DNA of 64,000 nucleotides from Apostichopus japonicus. Its lineage: Eukaryota > Echinodermata > Holothuroidea > Aspidochirotida > Stichopodidae. The notes under the pieces were generated by a model. The model did no database searches. It was not told the DNA's origin and saw nothing but the letters and a program-made list of their open reading frames with translations. Both the position numbers and the translations under genes were made by a program. Shown in pieces: positions 1-32,917 of this stretch (positions within the stretch are counted from its first letter, which is position 1; each line of letters begins with the position of its first letter). Location of the stretch: assembly GCF_037975245.1 (NCBI RefSeq), contig NC_092580.1, positions 24,321,001 to 24,385,000 of the forward strand, read 5' to 3'.

Positions 1-289
1 GATGCTTGAATGCTAGCAAACAATAAAATGGTGTTAGGAGGGAGTACAAAGGTATCACATGAAAAGACATTAACAAAGTAAACAAACACACAATAAACAA
101 ATACAATTTTGTTAATTACAAACAGAAAAGATTGTAAATTAACAACCTCTGAATTCAGCAATAAATTAAGAAACATTCTGATTCATTATATTTAACTTAC
201 AATTTAAAATAAGACAGTGGCTAAAATGTAGATGAATTTTAGTGAGTAAACCCTAATTTTGTTTGCTTGCATGGATCTGTTATACTTAC

Positions 290-22819
<22,530 letters not shown>

Positions 22820-23128
22820 ATTGGAGCGTGGTGTAAAATTGGCTATGGCACCGGACTCGTGACCCAAGAATTGCTCGTTCGATTCCTGCCTTGTTCATTA
22901 CGTTGTGTTCTTGGAAAGATGCTGATGCTTTATCGCAATTTCTTCTCTCCACCCAAGGGCTAAATGGGTACCTGTGAGGTAACTTGTCATTGGGCGCAGT
23001 ATAAAACTGCAGCCACCTGGAGGGATTGTCTCTGGGATAGGTTATCATTGACCAGTGCTAATGTAACGTTTGAGACTTATTGCTGGTATAAATTAGCGCT
23101 GTATAAAAATCGAATATTGTTATGATTA
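22820..23128 (+). mobile_element. tRNA-derived SINE
   Basis: The head has both internal RNA polymerase III promoter boxes: a box A-like TGGTGTAAAATTGGC at 22829-22843 and a box B GTTCGATTCC at 22877-22886, at tRNA-like spacing, with an anticodon-loop-like ACTCGTGAC between them. A tRNA-unrelated body follows, and the 3' end runs into ATT-rich sequence (GATTATCATTATTAG). That layout is typical of SINEs and not of a working tRNA gene, because no acceptor stem closes. Confidence 0.75.
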
Positions 23129-23272
23129 TCATTATTAGTTCACGCGCCGTATGTTTAGAGAAGGCTCGGGGATGGAATGGTGTCGGAAGGTATGTGTTTG
23201 TGCGGGAGGGAGGGAAAGGGGTGGTGGACAGGTAAACGTTCAAGGGGCACGTGTAACATATTTCAAATGGAA

Positions 23273-23314
23273 GATCCCATCAGTATAACTGCTGTACGTT
23301 ATACTGATGGGATC
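23273..23314. repeat. Perfect 17-bp hairpin
   Basis: Arms GATCCCATCAGTATAAC (23273-23289) and its exact reverse complement (23298-23314) flank an 8-base loop. It lies between the SINE and the 3' end of the glycosyltransferase gene. It may be a small inverted-repeat insertion; the stem is too short for a normal animal miRNA precursor. Confidence 0.8.
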
Positions 23315-23488
23315 GATCGATTGACCTAAACCTACGTGACAGCGAAGTCATTGGTTACGTGAACAATATACAAACAAACAGGTCCTGAGAGAATCAAATA
23401 AACAAACAAACGTACAGGTAAATCCAGCATATAGAAATGCCACATCGATGAAAAGAAATAATGAAACTATCAGCCAAGAGATGACGAA

Positions 23489-23494
23489 TTTATT
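23489..23494 (-). promoter_or_regulatory. Possible polyadenylation signal AATAAA
   Basis: AATAAA on the minus strand, about 300 bases past the glycosyltransferase stop codon. Only the hexamer supports it; no cleavage site is known. Confidence 0.4.
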
Positions 23495-23657
23495 GAACAG
23501 GACTGATTTGAATATGAACATATCCATGACCTATACGGTAGCTGTACAATATGTCTATTTCAGTGTTATATAGCACGTCCATTAGTAAACATTCATATTA
23601 CGTAATGAATATCAACGATTCTTAATTTTCAAATTAATTAACCAAGTAAACTTAGAC

Positions 23658-23663
<6 letters not shown>

Positions 23664-23736
<73 letters not shown>
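23664..23736. repeat. (TA)n microsatellite in probable 3' UTR
   Basis: An uninterrupted alternating AT run of 73 bases. It lies between the glycosyltransferase stop codon (23797) and a possible polyadenylation signal, so it is probably transcribed in the 3' UTR. Confidence 0.95.
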
Positions 23737-23741
<5 letters not shown>

Positions 23742-23796
23742 ACAGAGAATCGACACAGAATATCTCCTCCATATGATTCGTTGGAGATTACATTTT

Positions 23797-24722
23797 CTAA
23801 TCTGTCTCCAAATACCACAGTCCATATTTCTTATATCGTTCAAGCTTTGGTTGTAATCCTACAATCCAGTTATTATGTATCATCACTGGTCGTATCGGCC
23901 GATCTTCCAAGGGCGTCGAAGAATTAAAAAATTCAAATCCAGCTTGAAATAAATTTCTAGGTAACACTTTTAATTTCAGTTTCTGTTTACCTGATCGTCC
24001 CTTCCCTTTCTTCAGAGCTTTATTAAATTTACCTTGCTGTTCCGATCCTTCCTTTCTCTGTGGCGAAACGAGTTGTCGTTGCCATTGGTACACAACGAAT
24101 CTACTAGCAGCTGTATTTCTAAAGAAAGCATAACCAGCACAGTATATGATTTTATTTTCCTTATTTTCAGGATAATCGTGTATTACTGCTATATCCAAAT
24201 TTCCTGATACATAAGGGAATGGATCAGCTAGCCAAACAATGTCCGTGTCCATAAAGAAGACATCTTTTCCGTTCTTTAACAATTCTATAATGTAAGGCAC
24301 CCTTTTGTCTACAAGTTGGTTGTAGGCCTTTGATCTCCAGTTTTCGGCGTCGGAATTTGAGAGTTGAAGGTGGGTCATTACTGTGGTGATATTTTCCCAC
24401 TGACTCAACACATCGTAAGATTTTCTGTCTTCGCATACGATAACAATTGTAGGGGTTAGATTTAAACGGCGAATACTGAGAATAAAATTAATTGTAATAT
24501 CGATGAAGGCTTGGTTGATGGCAGTCAAAACGACTGGTGACCGGACCGAAGAGGCAATATCTAAGAGTGTCGGAGGAGGTTTGTTGTCTGTTTTCTGCAG
24601 TTTCGTTGAAGTTTGTTGTTTATCACCTGGATGGCTGTTCGATACCACTGGCTGGTTATGAAAGTCTTCACTTCTCACATACTGCCCTCCTTCCATGACG
24701 TCATCTGTTTTCTGGAGCATGG
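23797..24722 (-). CDS. Glycosyltransferase exon 2: catalytic domain
   Basis: A single large exon holds the stem, the DxD motif and the stop codon. Such single-exon catalytic domains are common in expanded glycosyltransferase families. The intron (24723-26020) has no feature that I can identify. Confidence 0.92.
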
Positions 24723-26102
24723 CTGGTAATCGAGGATGAAAAACATCTTAAAATGATGTCGTCTTTTTTTTTATTTATTTTTTATTATTGTCATCTTTAA
24801 TGAGGGTAGTCCTGCTCGGTGCAGAAGCACTGCTTTCCAGCGGAGCCCTCAATATAAAAATACATAATGTAGTAGAAAACGGTAAACATCCAAAAGCACA
24901 AAAAGAACGGCAAGAAGATAGACAAACAAAATTATCAGACATCTAAACAAAATATATATATGAGTTTCCGTCTGTTTCTTTTACATCACAACGCATAAGC
25001 AAGTAAACCATCTCAACAAACCATTTCCTGTAGGTTCAGCTCGCATTGATCTTCGAAATTTCACCTATAGTAAACTGGATACAGTCAAAGGAAGGGGTGG
25101 ATGAGAGGGGTAGGTGAGAGGGTTATAGGGAAGACAATGACGAGGTTATTAACGATATAATGCATCTAATGAAGGGAAACCGATTATTTAGCCCTTCATT
25201 TACCTCAGTATGCCCGTAACCTGACGGTAGTTTAGAGAAAAATATATATCTAGACGAATTATTCAAATATTTTCTAGAGGATATATAGTGAATTATGTAC
25301 AGGTTAGAGGACATTGTATCTTTACGTCCGAACACATGTCGGACAGAGATAAGTCTTTGGGTATGGCCTATTTATTAAGAAAGAAAAAGGTTGAGGGCAA
25401 ACTATCGAGAAACGGTGACGCGACTGCGCAAAGAGTGTAAACAAATGGTACCAGTTCTGCTCTCTGAGACTCTGTGCATGGAGTTAACAATGTCAGTCTT
25501 ATCTTCGAATGATATATTTTCCATCAAGTCTATTTAATATGGCGCCAATTTTCCCAGCCTATTGATCCAACAGATTGAAGGCACGGTAATGATATTTTCG
25601 ATCATTTGTTGCCATCTTCTAATCAGTATTCTGTCAAATTGAAACTTTCTCAACCAAGAGTCAAGTTCAATCGAACTGCCGGAAACATTCAGTGAGAATG
25701 AATAAAATAGAGTGCATTGCAGTGCTTATTACAACCGGTCATATAAAATAATATAAACTAATATAAAATATAAAATAATGGTTCCAAACATTTTGAAAGA
25801 AAAAGAAGAAAGAAAACAGAACCACCGACAATTTGGAGCCACTTGTAATAAGCTGGATGGAAGTTTAGAAGGAAGTTGTCTTCTTTCATTCTGTATATTG
25901 CTGCTGTACCAAACACGTTCTACAATCACTTACTAAACAAATATAATACCAAAGCTCAGGCCTATTCAGTAATTCAGTAAACCAAGGACATTAAATGAAA
26001 ACAAAAATTAGTATACTCACCTCCGCGGTACTGATAGTACGTTAAACAGCAGACGGTAAAACATATACACACTGTGAATGCGTACAGCATACACTCACGC
26101 AT
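23797..26102 (-). CDS. Type II membrane glycosyltransferase, GT77/Nucleotid_trans-like (xylosyltransferase-like), 2 exons
   Basis: Exons 26102-26021 and 24722-23797 join in phase 1 across a GT-AG intron (donor GTGAGT, acceptor ACCAG) into a 335-aa protein. Residues 1-5 are a short cytosolic tail, then a membrane anchor (LYAFTVCICFTVCCLTYY, about 6-23), a Ser/Thr/Pro-rich stem, and a lumenal catalytic domain. Its key motif is DVFFMDTDIVWLADPF, whose DTD is the metal-binding DxD site that contacts the nucleotide sugar. The C-terminal MIHNNWIVG followed by K-x3-YKKYGLW also fits Pfam Nucleotid_trans proteins such as plant UDP-xylose:fucose xylosyltransferases. Animal members are often annotated by that name, but donor and acceptor here are unproven. 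It probably acts in the Golgi. The first ATG is chosen because it opens directly into the anchor; a start at 24720 would lose it. Confidence 0.9.
26021..26102 (-). CDS. Glycosyltransferase exon 1: membrane anchor
   Basis: Twenty-seven codons plus one base, ending at GTGAGT. It encodes MREC and a Cys-rich hydrophobic helix. The split codon with exon 2 gives Ala before Met-Leu-Gln. Confidence 0.88.
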
Positions 26103-27352
26103 GGTGTCAGAAATACATATATGTGAGGACTGGCCGCGCTGAAAAATTATTTGCTTTAAACTAAACTTAAACTCACATACTCAGATTATAACACACGTAC
26201 AGTAACACCCGATTCACTACTTAGTCGTTCTGAAATGCATAACACTATAACTGCTACAGTTTTAGTTTATACTAAGACTGCACCTTTTGTTCAATCTTCA
26301 TGCTTCGACGACGACGCTGAATACTATCCTAATGCATGCGTCACTATAGGAAAGGTGACTATGTATAAGTATATAGCAAGAATTTAATAGCTTTTCTGCT
26401 ACCGTGAGGATAGTCAACATTTCTGACAGGCGAAAACAACTTGCACGATTTCGAATGAAAGACGCAAATAGACAAAGCTGGTTTGAAGATAATATTACTT
26501 TTGTTATTGTCTCAAGTATATAAGTAAAAAAAAGAAAAAAAAGACAAGAGTTGCATATCTCATCGCAAGCAAACACTGATTTGAACAAACATATGTTTTT
26601 TTTTCCGGGGAGTCTATGAGACACCAGGGTTCACTCTGAGGTATACCTTCCACCAAGCTTGAAGAAAATCGACACAGCTGTTTATTAGGATGAGTGTTTG
26701 ACACAAAATTATGCTGAAAATATATATTTGACCTTTAACCACGTGATGCATTGACCTCGGTTTCCACGGAAATCACATATTTTGCTGGAATTTGACAGTT
26801 TCATTGTACCTGTGAAGGTTCCATGTCAATTTAATGTTCCCCTTGGAGTTATAGCAAAAACTTGATTTTGACTTAATTTGACCTTTGACCTCTGACCTAT
26901 GGTTCAGGGAGCCTGCCAGATACAAGGGCTCACCCTGAGGTATACATTCCCACCAAATTTGAAGACAATCGGCCCAGCCGTTTAGGAGGATTTATTTTTA
27001 CACAGAATTGGACACATACACAACTACACATCGATACAATGACACACCAACCCAAATCCACACACACATGAACACGTTTTGACCCCTCCCTCCGTCATGG
27101 ACTTCCGGTCACCTTGGGGTACCCCACCATAGGTGACCCCCTGAGAGTAGCTGCTCAGAAAAATGAACTGTTACCATGGCAACTGACATGGCAGTGTATG
27201 GCCCAACTGGCAAAGAAACTTCAACATGCATGGCATCCTCCCTATGGAAGCAATGAGATAAAAAGATATAACCCGTGTGAACTGTTCATGTTCATCAATA
27301 TTTGAGGATTATTGTTCCTTCTCTTGTCGATATTAACTCTCATTTTCTCATT
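26103..27352. other. Intergenic, with a diverged direct repeat
   Basis: Two related segments, about 26625-26720 and 26905-27010, share the words CTGAGGTATAC, CCACCAA, TTGAAGA, AATCG and GGA in order. They look like copies of a dispersed repeat containing TGACCTTTGACCTCTGACC. No gene is seen. Confidence 0.5.
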
Positions 27353-27459
27353 AATGTGTAAAAGTAAGTTGGCCGGACGATTCGTCTTGTCATTTAGCCT
27401 CTGAATTAGAAGATCCTGCTATAGGATCGAAACGTCAGGCCAACTAACCTTTACACATT
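27353..27459. mobile_element. 107-bp inverted-repeat element (AATGTGTAAA...GTTGGCC family)
   Basis: The arms at 27353-27374 and 27438-27459 are inverted repeats, reading AATGTGTAAAAGTAAGTTGGCC-like inwards, with two mismatches in 22. The centre contains GAAGATCCTGCTATAGGATC. Related fragments occur at 16612-16672 and about 48013-48050. Its size and ends fit a very short MITE or foldback element. Confidence 0.7.
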
Positions 27460-27828
27460 CTCCTACATAGGCTCTTAGTGGATAAGCAGTTTTCTAACAG
27501 TTTTATTTTACTTTGATTGTCTAATTAAGTCTAATTGCAGGGCCGTAGTCTGGAATTTATATGCCCAAACAACAGCGGCGCTACACAAAAGCGCTTATCG
27601 GGAGTGTTAGATGTATCTATAGAAGATACCATGCATCGGAGCCAAGGTCCTTCAAGATGAAAGAGATTGAAGCAAAACGAGATGTAACGCGACTAGATTA
27701 TATGATGTCATCGTTATGTTGGGAATGCCCCTCAGGCTGGAAGCCGCAGGCACCCGTATTTCGGGGCCGTCTCCTGTTTCTCGGGAGCCGTTTCGAAAGC
27801 ATTCGTCTTAGCTTGTGAGAGTCATATA

Positions 27829-28615
27829 CAAGGGCGGCGGAACCGGGGGGGGGGGGGCACAGGGGGCACGTGCCCCCATTTTTCCTCAGGTTAAATATGT
27901 GCCCTTTTCTACATAAATATTTCTAAATAAAAAAAGAGTTTACAAAGCGAAACCCACGTCGAATGAATTATTTCGGGAAGTTTTAAATGTTTACTGCCAC
28001 AGGCGTAAGAGCCAAACTTGATTTGGGGGAGGGGGGCTGTAACGACTTGCCCGAAAAATATTACCAAAATTTTTCGCGCGCTACGCGCGCGTTCAACATC
28101 TTAATGTGCATATCATATAGGCATGCGTTGGTTATTACATCGCATGCCAATAACATACAATCATTTGCCGTGTTATAACCCTTCCAAATTGGTTAGAATT
28201 ATTGGCAAAGTCGTTACAATCATAATGATCATAATAATATCAGTTTAACCATTGAAAAACACATAGAAAATTATTTTTCTTTCAGTATTTTCACATATTT
28301 CATTTGCTTCCATGCATGTATCGATCGCGTACGTGTGCAGGGACTTGGACTTTATAATGATTTCACCTCATTTTGTCTTTTTCCTTGTTTCCCAATTTGC
28401 ACATTAGATATTGCAGTGCTAGTATGCATTGTTTCCTTGAGGGGGGGGGGGGGGGTGGGTGGCGTTGATGGAGTGATGTGTATACGCAAATAAGATAATA
28501 CAATAAGAGTTATAAAGGGTACTAAATATCAGGCTGCATCAGTCCAATCGAATTTCTGCAAAGTGCCCTTCGACGTTGGTCCCCCCCCAGATTAAAAGTG
28601 CTTCCACCGCCCTTG
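27829..28615. mobile_element. hAT-like MITE, copy 1 (787 bp)
   Basis: The terminal inverted repeats are CAAGGGCGGCGGAA and, at the far end, TTCCACCGCCCTTG (one mismatch in 14). A perfect 8-bp duplication, GTCATATA, flanks it (27821-27828 and 28616-28623). An 8-bp duplication with CA...TG ends is the hAT superfamily signature. Long G-runs lie near both ends and no transposase frame is present, so it is non-autonomous. Copy 2 is at 30358-30992. Confidence 0.85.
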
Positions 28616-29811
28616 GTCATATATAGGTATTTATATAAATATAAAAGAGTACTTGCTAAAGTACATATCTTCCTAGGTATTTATATAAATATAAAAGTAT
28701 ACGTGTATAAGTATATATTGTAAAGCAACGACAATATATTTCAGTAACTTTAAAACCTGAACCAATAGGATTTGCAGAACGCTAAGCGCTTTTGTTTAGT
28801 GCCCGCTTGACCGTTACGTAAGTTGTTTGGGACAGTTCACGCAGGAGTATACATTCTGGATATTACGTGCATTGGCATGTCTGGTCGAATTATCTGTGGA
28901 CTGGCTGACATCAAATTCGTGTCTCTGTATGAAAGAAGCTCCCCATTCCAATTAAATCTTATTTTCCTATCTAGTTCATTGTTGGTATTTGCCTTTGTCG
29001 TTCATTCTTTCTTTTCTTTTCTGAGTATAACATTGTTTTACTTATTGTCTGGTAAAAGCCTGCTTTAAGTTGTATAACACCTAATTTGATAAATAAATAT
29101 ATGTTCATAGGCCTATATATACTTAAACAAGTATACATAAAGACCTATATAGGCCTATATATACTTTTATAAATATATAAATACGTTTATATACTTTTAC
29201 ACTATGTATTGTCAATGACTGCCCGAATGGGGCGCTATAAACTTTCAGTTCACCCACCACATTTACCCACCACTTTTACCCACCACAAAAAAGGTGTGAA
29301 ACCACATATATACTATACTACTAAATTATACGTTCTGGATATTAGTTAGTGCATTGGCAGGTTTTGCAACTATTGCTGGTTTGGTGCTATGACTTCATTT
29401 ACAAACGTGATCCTAGCGTGTACGTGTATATATTCCCTTCTGCAGGTTGTGTACTATGTCATGTGGAACTAATGTACTGTCTTGGAATATCCAAAAATGG
29501 AAAAAAGGTTGTGGGATTCAATAAGACTCCCAAAACAGATCAATAGCAAACTCCCGAAACGCCCCCGAAAAACAGACTATATACTACATATATATACTAC
29601 ATGAACTGTCATCTGCACGTCGGCCGTAAGAAAGTCTTTTGCACAGTTCACGTAAAAGAAAAAGAAAACAAAGAAAATTAAATTAAAAGGTTGTGTGCCC
29701 GCTTTAAAAACAAAACAAAACATACGGAGGCTCCCCGGCAAAACTACGCCCGAATTGACCCCGTTTGTGTCCCGCGATGGAGGGGGGGGGGGGGTAAAGT
29801 AGCACTTAAAA
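28616..29811. other. AT-rich spacer with local duplications
   Basis: About 50 bases starting TAGGTATTTATATAAATATA occur twice in tandem (about 28624-28725). TATATA and GGCCTATATA blocks recur near 29100-29200. CACCCACCAC-like words repeat near 29255-29285. No gene is seen. Confidence 0.5.
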
Positions 29812-30180
29812 TACTACCTGTGGTCCACGGATGGAACTTTGTGGGACCCCACAAGATATGGGAGAGAGATCAGAGTTTGTATCATTGAGTAACACAAATT
29901 GAGTACGTTCAGATAAATAACTTGTAAACCATTTAAACATGGAATACCATGCAATGTGCCAGAAACTCTCTCTTTTCAAAAGCTACAATTATCTGATCAG
30001 TAACATGTACGAGTGCATGTGCCTTCGACCGACCCGGTAAGAAACTAAATTGATAATGATATAATATATTGTTATTGTTTAAGAAGGTATTAAGTATATT
30101 AATAGCTACTCTGTCGAAAATGTAAGAGATACCTGGTAAAGTGGAAATATATCCATCGTTCTTATACCTTTAGAGAATCC
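29812..30180 (-). pseudogene. Broken non-LTR retrotransposon reverse transcriptase
   Basis: On the minus strand this reads reverse-transcriptase blocks of the Jockey/CR1/L2 type: NILYHYQFSFLPG and then HVTDQIIVAFEKRE, and in another frame WFTSYLSERTQFV and CGVPQSSIRGP, a variant of the usual GVPQGS motif. Frame shifts and stops separate the blocks, and both ends of the element are missing. It is a dead 5'- and 3'-truncated fragment, next to the second MITE. Confidence 0.8.
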
Positions 30181-30357
30181 ACCTTCTTAAACATTGACAT
30201 AGCACGAGCAAAATACCTAGTAGACTAAACGACAAATTAACAACATGGGAAAGTGGTAATAAATGTAATATTTCTTTTGAAAAGTATCCTTTACTAACAT
30301 TCTCTTGAGCTAGTTTGATATAGTTTGATTAACACAACGTTTTGTGGTATTCAGTCT

Positions 30358-30992
30358 CAAGGGCGGCGGAACCGGGGGGGGGGGGCACAGGGGGCACGTG
30401 CCCCCCACTTTTCCTCAGGTTAAAAATGTGCCCTTTTTCTACATAAAAATTGAGGTGTCTCAAGTTAGCAAGAGGCCAGGGAACCAGAATGAACACTCGG
30501 GAAGGGCCGTTTCCGGCCATCTGAGGGGTTTGTAAAACCAAAAATGTTCTTGTACGCTCCGCGCCAACCGATGGTGGCGCTCCGCTCAGATAGTCGTGCA
30601 TACAATTTTGCAAATCCTGGCTACGCCTGTGGGTCAAACTCGAAGCTATTTCGAATGGAAAAAATTTGTTAAGATATTAACAAGAAATAAACTCTAATTC
30701 GGAAGATTCCTACAGTATAGCAACTGGCATGATTTCACCTCATTTTGTCTCAAAAGAAAATTTGTTCCTTGTTTCCCAATTTGCACATTGGATATTGCAG
30801 TGCTAGTATGCGTTTTTCCTTAAGGGGGGGGGGGGGGGGCGTTGATGGAGTGATGTGTATACGCAAATAATATAATACAATAAGAGTTATAAAGGGTACT
30901 AAATATAAGGCTGCATCGGTCCAATCGAATTTCTGCAAAGTGCCCTTTGATGTCGGTGCCTCCCCAGATTAAAAGTGCTTCCGCCGCCATGG
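30358..30992. mobile_element. hAT-like MITE, copy 2 (635 bp)
   Basis: It has the same CAAGGGCGGCGGAA start as copy 1 and the same internal 3' part (GATTTCACCTCATTTTGTC, GTTGATGGAGTGATGTGTA, CTGCAAAGTGCCCTT). A perfect 8-bp duplication, TTCAGTCT, flanks it (30350-30357 and 30993-31000). The last four bases have changed (CATGG for CCTTG). The middle differs from copy 1 and contains a block with CCGTTTCCGGCCATCTGAG. Confidence 0.85.
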
Positions 30993-31414
30993 TTCAGTCT
31001 ACAATAAATCGAGTACGTCAGTACGAGTACAAGGCTGTAGAAGCCAAAGTAAGAGGACTTAGTATTATACTATAGTATACCTATATACGTTTCCAAAATG
31101 CACGGAGTATGAGTATACCGGTATAAATGGTTGAATGTGAGTACGATTACATTATCTATAAGTATGCTCGAATTACATTATATAAAAGTATGCTCGATTA
31201 CGAATGTACTGACAAGTATACAGACTCACTACTATACGGTAACGTTAACCAACAATTTAAGGGCACCCACATGAAGATTTATCGTCACGCACCCCTGCAG
31301 TTAATGAAAATCGCGAGCGGGAGATTACAACTCATTTCGACCGGTAGAGAGAAAGAGAGTGATATTTGGTGCGATTGTAATAGTGGTATTCGTTTCTATT
31401 GACAATACACTATA

Positions 31415-32499
31415 ATGGCGGAGAATTCCAGATTAGAGGCCAATCAAAAGAATGAGCCGCATTGTCTTCAAACTGGATTTCTTAAAAGTCAGATGTTTTT
31501 TCGAAAAAGAGCTGATGAGAGCAATAAAGGAAATGCAGAGGATTCTCAGCGATGTGATCAACAGGGTAAGATCATAATATTACATCACGATCGGTATGCA
31601 GTTAATTTTAATGTATATTTGCACTATAATTATATACGGGTAGCTGATCATATATCGAAACTATTTTTAATGGTATATGGACGATAACCTGGAACATCTA
31701 AGATGTCTGCCACAAAAATCTCATACATCATATCGAAAAGAATGTAATGATCATCCTGGGCAATAGTGCAAGACTTTTTCCAAAGTTCAATTCAAAAATC
31801 TCTACTGCAGTTTACACATAATTATCTAACCTCATTGGCATTGCATATAGGCCTGTATAGTTTCGAATGACTAAGGAATATATCCCGTCCATCAATTGAA
31901 CATTTATCTTACCCAGTATAGAGCTTACATTAGTTCTTTGTCTCTTTGTATAGTATATGGTTATCAAGTGGAGATCCATGAACAAGTAGAGACAATTAAA
32001 GCATTTGATGCGAAGCTTAAAGTTTCCGTTAAGTTCAGACAAATTTTCTCTATTTAATGTTAACCACATGTTAAAAACAAAATTGCATTAATATCATTGC
32101 GCCAATCTCCTTCTCATCTTCAGTTCTTGGTCAAGGGTTGATAAATCATCTGTGAGATCACATACATTAATACATTTGAATGACTTGTTTACGATTCGAT
32201 ATCTTTCGATATATCTTTCGTAATATACAATCTGCACGCACTCGAGATCAAACAGGTTTAACATTGACATCCATGATACTCAGCTAGTCTTACAAAAGTC
32301 CCCTATAGTCCTCCAAGGGCAGGATGAGAAAGATCGCATAGATACTTGTCCAACACCAGAGACATTCAGGCGCACCGTACCACCACAGCATGCGGATAGA
32401 ACAGGGAGTTTCCATGACAACCCCCTGGATATAGACACAGTAGTTTGCGAAATGACAAGTTTAACGAGGGCCCCTTCTTCGGCAGACGATCTATCGTAG
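31415..32499 (+). CDS. Small three-exon gene of unknown function (140 aa)
   Basis: I do not recognise this protein. Exons 31415-31565, 32124-32151 and 32256-32499 join in frame: exon 1 ends in phase 1 at GTAAGA, the 28-base exon 2 (acceptor TCTTCAG, donor GTGAGA) ends in phase 2, and exon 3 (acceptor AACAG) completes the codon and stays open for 80 codons to TAG. Residues 1-50 are polar with an FLKSQMFFRKR patch; the last 80 are hydrophilic, with DTCPTPETFRRTVPPQ and a Ser/Asp-rich tail. No signal peptide, membrane helix or known domain is visible, so it is probably a small soluble or disordered intracellular protein. The three-way phase match and the codon-like third exon support it. The start codon is the first ATG in the exon. 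Confidence 0.6.
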
Positions 32500-32703
32500 C
32501 GCGTATCAAAGCAACTGCATATATGATGTGATCAGTGTACGATCGCTTTTAATGTTTAAACATTCATACCGTACTTCACATGGTATTTTCGTTCTTCGAA
32601 CTTTTACGCTTTGTCTTAATCGTCATTCGACTATGACGTAGAAATCGAGAGGATTGGTTTTAGTAAGGCAAATGATAAGCTTCACCGTAGAGATTCTGTT
32701 TAC

Positions 32704-32917
32704 CTTTATCTTCAAAGTTGGGAAATCCTCGGGAGCGGGTTGCCCTCGTGGTCTCGGTTTATCATATCCTCCGTCCATCCAACGATTCATCTCTCTCAAA
32801 CGGTCGGGGTTACGGATCAGTTTATGAGGCATATTGGATTTTGCCAAACCTTTAGAGAAATCGTCAATTCCGACGGGAGTTGTGCTTTTCCTTTTCGCAT
32901 GATGCCATCGACCATGC
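32704..32917 (-). CDS. Possible internal exon of an unknown minus-strand gene
   Basis: An open frame between a TGTAG acceptor and a GTAAAC donor encodes 71 residues rich in Arg, Lys, Asp and Pro, including HKLIRNPDRLREMNRWMDGG and PRGQPAPEDFPTL. The composition looks like real protein. I do not recognise it, and I found no partner exons on either side. It lies tail-to-tail with the small three-exon gene. Confidence 0.4.

Noticed and set aside
27561-27818. An 85-codon plus-strand frame next to the hAT-like MITE
   Set aside because: No recognisable motif, no matching splice partners and a composition like the flanking non-coding DNA.
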